Shown in pieces: positions 60,771-64,000 of a stretch of DNA of 64,000 bases. The position numbers and the translations under genes were made by a program. The notes beneath the pieces were generated by a model. It saw only the letters and a list, made by a program, of their open reading frames with translations, did not search any database and had not been told where the DNA came from. The DNA is taken from NCBI RefSeq assembly GCF_014649335.1, contig NZ_BMSV01000001.1, forward strand, positions 310,001-374,000, written 5' to 3'. This stretch comes from Streptomyces roseolilacinus. Its GTDB lineage: Bacteria > Actinomycetota > Actinomycetes > Streptomycetales > Streptomycetaceae. The stretch's first letter is position 1; every line of letters begins with the position of its first letter.

Positions 60771-61481
60771 ATGACCAAACACTCCGTCCTCGGCCGGGTC
60801 GCCCAGCTGGCGAAGGCCAACATCAACGCCCTCCTCGACCAGGCCGAGGACCCGGAGCTGATGCTCGACCAGCTGATCCGCGACTACTCGGAGAACATCG
60901 GCGAGGCCGAGGAGGCGGTCGCCGCGACCATCGGGAACCTGCGGCTGCTGGAGGACGACCACCGGGAGGACGTGGAGGCGGCCCGCGAGTGGGGCGAGAA
61001 GGCCCGCGCGGCGAGCGCCAAGGCCGACGAACTGCGCGGCTCGCAGCGGCCCGAACTGGCCGACAAGTTCGACAACCTGGCGAAGGTCGCACTCGGCCGG
61101 CAGCTCCGGTCCGAGAAGGAGGCCCAGGCCGCCGAACCGATGATCGCCTCCCAGACGGAGGTCGTCGAACAGCTGAAGACGGGCCTGGACCGGATGCGGG
61201 AGAAGCTGGCCGACCTGCGGACCCGGCGCGACGAACTCGTGGCCCGCGCCCGCTCGGCGGAGGCCCGCAACCGGATGCTCGACGCCGTACGGAGCATCGA
61301 CGTCCTGGACCCGACCAGCGAGATCAGCCGGTTCGAGGACAAGGTGCGCCGCGAGGAGGCCAAGGCCCTGGGCAAGCAGGAACTGGCCGCTTCGTCCCTG
61401 GACGCCCAGTTCGAACAGCTGGACGCGGCGGGGGACACGGCGGAGATCGAGGCGCGGTTGGCGGCGTTGAAGGCTGCGTGA
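60771..61481 (+). CDS. pspA: PspA/IM30 family membrane-stress protein
   Basis: A 236-residue, almost fully helical coiled-coil protein (ANINALLDQAEDPELMLDQL..., ARSAEARNRMLDAVRSIDVLD), matching PspA/IM30 (ESCRT-III-like) proteins that bind and repair stressed membranes. ATG at 60771 with AGGAGAGG, 107 bp after the TPM stop, probably same transcript. A second Streptomyces PspA exists elsewhere in such genomes, so this one is the TPM-associated paralogue. Its stop is directly followed by the T-tract of repeat element copy 2. Confidence 0.88.
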   Translation: MTKHSVLGRVAQLAKANINALLDQAEDPELMLDQLIRDYSENIGEAEEAVAATIGNLRLLEDDHREDVEAAREWGEKARAASAKADELRGSQRPELADKFDNLAKVALGRQLRSEKEAQAAEPMIASQTEVVEQLKTGLDRMREKLADLRTRRDELVARARSAEARNRMLDAVRSIDVLDPTSEISRFEDKVRREEAKALGKQELAASSLDAQFEQLDAAGDTAEIEARLAALKAA

Positions 61482-61945
61482 TTTTTTTGGCTCGTTCCGC
61501 CTCCGGGGCGCTGGGAGCGGGTGTCGGGAAGTCGACCGTGCTCGGCCCCTCGTACCTCGGGGCCTGCGCGCGCTCGTCTTCCCGACACCCGCGCGCCCCT
61601 TCGGCTCCACGAGCGGCCCAACACGGCACCCTCCCCCTCCCCGGCACAGAGGTGGCCCCGCACGAAGCGCACCCCACCGGCCCGGCACCCGCGCGCCCTC
61701 CCGGCTCCACGAGCACTACAGGGGGCATCCCCCTCCCCGGCACAGATGCGGCCCCGCACGAAGCGCGCCCCCACCGGCACAGCACCCGGGCGCCCTCCCG
61801 GTTCCACGAGCGGCCTGGAGGGGCGCCGTCCCCTTCCTCGGCACAGGTGTGGCCCCGCACGAAGCGCGCCCCCGCCGGCACGGCACCCGGGCGCCCTCCC
61901 GGTTCCACGGGCGGCCTGGAGGGGCGCCCCGGGTGCGGGGGTGCG
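61482..61945 (+). repeat. Structured repeat element, copy 2 (T-tract, hairpin, ~100-bp tandem tail)
   Basis: A 464-bp non-coding gap between convergent pspA and the SpoIIE-type phosphatase gene. In order: T7 then GGCTCGTTCCGCC at 61483-61500, then a 19-bp stem (61517-61535 with 61574-61592, one T-T mismatch) around a 38-nt loop with GGCCCC/GGGGCC inner stem. A tail follows of 3-4 units of 97-101 bp, each holding CACCCG, a GCTCCACGAGC-like motif (61604, 61704, 61801, 61902) and a segment GCCCCGCACGAAGCGC. Same plan as 13036-13401 in opposite orientation. Confidence 0.75.
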
Positions 61946-64000
61946 TCAGAACATGCTCAGGAGCTGGTCCACCGTGGGTTCCGTCGTGCTCTCCCCGTCG
62001 GGGAGGGCCAGTTCGAACCAGACCGTCTTGCCGCGGGGCGTCCGCCGTGAGCCCCAGCCGGCGCTGAGCAGCCCGACGAGCTGGAGCCCGCGGCCGCCCT
62101 CGTCGGTGTCGCGGGCGCGGCGGCGGCGGGGCTGGACGAGGCCCGCGTCCCACACCTCGCACACCAGCGTGCGGTCGCGCAGCAGGCGCAGCCGGATCTC
62201 GCCCTCGCCGTAGCGCAGGGCGTTGGTGACGAGTTCGCTGACGAGCAGTTCGACGGTGTCGATCAGCGGCTCCAGCTCCCAGGCGGTCAGCTGGGCGCGG
62301 GCCAGTTCGCGGGCGCGTCCCACGGACCGGGGCTCGCGCGGCAGCCGCCAGTCGCCGACCGCCTCGGCGGGCAGCCCGCGGACCCGGGCCATCAGCAGCG
62401 CGATGTCGTCCTGGCCGTGCCGGGTGTCGAGGGTGTTGAGGACGTGGTCGCAGGCGTCCTCCAGCGGCCGCTCGGGACCGGTGAGGACGCGCTGGAGCGC
62501 CTGCAGGCCCTCGTCCAGGGGATGGTCGCGGGACTCGACGAGCCCGTCGGTGTAGAGGGACAGCAGCGCCCCCTCGGGCAGTTCGACCTCGACCTCCTCG
62601 AACGGCTCCCCGCCCACGCCGAGCGGCATCCCCGGCGGTACGTCGAGCAGCCGCGCCTCCTGCCCGGGCGCGACCAGCACGGGCGGCAGGTGGCCGGCGT
62701 TGGCGAACGTGCAGCGCCGGGTGACGGCGTCGTACACGGCGTACACGCAGGTCGCCAGGTACACCTCGGACAGTTCGGGTCCGCGCGGCTTGTGGGCCGC
62801 GCGCGACGACTGGGCGCCGATGGGCGCGCCGAGGCCACGGGCGATCTCGTCCAGGTGGGAGAGGACCTCGGCCGGTTCGAGGTCGAGCTGCGCCAGGGTG
62901 CGTACGGCGGTGCGGAGTTCGCCCATGGCGACGGCGGCGCGCAGGCCGCGGCCCATGACGTCGCCGACGACCAGGGCGGTGCGGTGGCCGGGCAGGTCGA
63001 TGACGTCGAACCAGTCGCCGCCGACCTCGGTGGCGGCGTTGCCGGGGAGGTAGCGGCAGGCGATGTCCAGTCCGGCGGCCTCCGGGTCGCCGGGCGGGAG
63101 GAGGCTGCGCTGGAGGATCAGGGCGCGCTCGTGTTCGCGGCGGTAGAGGCGGGCGTTGTCGATGCAGACGGCGGCGCGGGCGGCGAGCTCGACGGCGAGG
63201 GCCCGGTCGCGTTCCCCGAACGGCTCGCTGCCCTTCGCGCGGGAGAACTGGACGAGCCCGACGACGGTGTCGTGGGCGACCATCGGCACGGCGAGGGTGG
63301 AGTGGACGAGGCCGTCGTCGGCGGGGACGAGGACGGGGCGGCCGGTGTGCAGGGCCTTGGCGCAGGGCGAGTGGAACGGGAAGCGGTGGACGGAGCCGAC
63401 GAGGGGGGACCGGGCCTCGCAGCAGGCGGGCCCGCCGGCCGACGGGCCGACCAGGGGCGGCGTGTCGGAGACGGCGCTGGCGAAGGCGACCCGGCGGAGC
63501 TGGGCGGTGCGCCCGCCGGCCTGGCCCGGCGGGGCCTCGTCACCGGCGAGGAGGCCCTGGTAGAGGTCGACGGCGGCGAGGTCGCAGAAGCCGGGGACGG
63601 CGACGTCGAGGAGTTCGCGGGCGGTGGTCTCCAGGTCCAGGGACGTGCCGATGCGGGCGGTCGCCTCGTTGAGGAGGGCGAGGTTGCGGCGGGCGCTGGC
63701 GGCCTCGCGGGCGGCGTTGTGACGGCGGGTCACGTCGGTGCTGAGACCGGCGACGCCGATGGGGCGGCCGGAGCCGCTGTGCACCCGGTAGAGGTTGACG
63801 GACCAGTGGCGGCGCTCGGTGGAGCCGGGGACGGTCCCGACGATCTCCAGGTCGGTGACGGCCTCGCCGGTCTCCAGGACGCGGCGGAGCGCGGCGGTCA
63901 TCCGGTCCGCCTCGGGACGGGAGAGGTAGTCGTGGACGGTGCGGCCGCGGTGGCCCTCGGCGGTGCCGCCGAAGACGGTGGCGAAGCGCTGGTTGGCGCG
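61946..64000 (-). CDS. PAS-GAF-SpoIIE phosphatase-HATPase regulator (5' end outside window)
   Basis: The last 684 residues of a multi-domain signalling protein; the start lies beyond 64000. From the edge: a PAS domain (about 1-85, ANQRFATVFGG, GVAGLSTDVTRR), GAF (about 110-270; sensor), PP2C/SpoIIE phosphatase (about 310-545; EVGGDWFDVIDLPG, VVGDVMGRGLRAAVAMG, TDGLVESRDH) and a C-terminal RsbW-like HATPase (about 555-680; LLVSELVTNALRYGEGE, DEGGRGLQLV). It probably sets an anti-sigma/anti-anti-sigma switch in response to a small-molecule or redox signal. Convergent with pspA across the repeat element. Confidence 0.92.
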   Translation of the reverse strand, partial: RANQRFATVFGGTAEGHRGRTVHDYLSRPEADRMTAALRRVLETGEAVTDLEIVGTVPGSTERRHWSVNLYRVHSGSGRPIGVAGLSTDVTRRHNAAREAASARRNLALLNEATARIGTSLDLETTARELLDVAVPGFCDLAAVDLYQGLLAGDEAPPGQAGGRTAQLRRVAFASAVSDTPPLVGPSAGGPACCEARSPLVGSVHRFPFHSPCAKALHTGRPVLVPADDGLVHSTLAVPMVAHDTVVGLVQFSRAKGSEPFGERDRALAVELAARAAVCIDNARLYRREHERALILQRSLLPPGDPEAAGLDIACRYLPGNAATEVGGDWFDVIDLPGHRTALVVGDVMGRGLRAAVAMGELRTAVRTLAQLDLEPAEVLSHLDEIARGLGAPIGAQSSRAAHKPRGPELSEVYLATCVYAVYDAVTRRCTFANAGHLPPVLVAPGQEARLLDVPPGMPLGVGGEPFEEVEVELPEGALLSLYTDGLVESRDHPLDEGLQALQRVLTGPERPLEDACDHVLNTLDTRHGQDDIALLMARVRGLPAEAVGDWRLPREPRSVGRARELARAQLTAWELEPLIDTVELLVSELVTNALRYGEGEIRLRLLRDRTLVCEVWDAGLVQPRRRRARDTDEGGRGLQLVGLLSAGWGSRRTPRGKTVWFELALPDGESTTEPTVDQLLSMF

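Noticed and set aside
61324..61908. Minus-strand frame across the tandem tail giving repeated RFVRGHTCAGEG-like peptides
   Set aside because: The periodic peptide simply mirrors the DNA repeat, runs into pspA, and has no ribosome site or codon bias of its own.
61586..61940. CRISPR-like array in the tandem repeats
   Set aside because: Units of about 100 bp are similar along their whole length with no unique spacers, and no cas genes are present.

Overview
The window is high-GC actinobacterial chromosome, almost certainly Streptomyces. The evidence is very strong third-position G/C bias, many GTG and TTG starts, numerous probable leaderless genes with a TANNNT box 6-7 nt before the start, ZAS-type anti-sigma/ECF sigma genes, mycothiol deacetylase MshB, and a bldK-like oligopeptide transporter next to typA. 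No tRNA, rRNA, CRISPR array, prophage or transposase gene was seen. It reads as core chromosome with a few small non-coding repeat elements.

Layout. 0-7.6 kb: small acidic protein, TetR regulator, DUF3107 protein, small membrane protein, ferritin-like protein, DEAD-box RNA helicase with a basic repeat tail, alpha/beta hydrolase, NYN ribonuclease-like protein and a 50-residue conserved protein. 7.7-13 kb: MarC membrane protein, PHP phosphoesterase, zinc-ribbon protein, SUFU-domain protein, CorA and a hypothetical protein. 13-24 kb: lipoprotein, PRC/MgtE_N/CBS protein, DUF1003 protein, Mrp ATPase, then the envelope-stress set ECF sigma, anti-sigma, HtrA protease, TatB, with an O-methyltransferase divergent to sigma, and DUF3117. 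24-32.3 kb: enoyl-CoA hydratase, Tag glycosylase, DivIVA-like protein, FolP2-like protein, LOG protein, DapE, lysozyme-like membrane protein, a secreted protein, DapC and ferredoxin. 32.4-40.4 kb: GNAT, SirB1-like protein, peptidoglycan-binding membrane protein, MshB and an S9 peptidase. 40.6-52.7 kb: two complete five-gene oligopeptide ABC cassettes, the right one with the gene order of bldKA-E. 53.6-64 kb: TypA, an LpqW-like lipoprotein, a TPM/PspA membrane-stress pair and a PAS-GAF-SpoIIE-ATPase phosphatase cut by the window edge.

From memory, gene order matches two Mycobacterium tuberculosis neighbourhoods (about Rv3208-Rv3211 and about Rv1165-Rv1239), so most of the window is an old actinobacterial block. 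Themes are envelope stress (sigma/anti-sigma/HtrA/TatB, PspA/TPM), lysine/DAP synthesis (dapC, dapE), mycothiol (mshB), and peptide import plus breakdown (bldK, the second cassette, S9 peptidase).

The most unusual content is non-coding. (1) Two diverged copies of a T-tract plus long-hairpin element (about 13.04-13.40 kb and 61.48-61.94 kb) keep the same 19-bp stem and 38-nt loop through compensatory base changes. Each carries a tandem tail and lies just after a stop codon between convergent genes. (2) Two copies of a 63-64 bp MITE-like repeat are flanked by CTAG-type direct repeats that overlap stop codons. (3) There are two probable non-canonical starts: CTG for the helicase and ATT for the O-methyltransferase.
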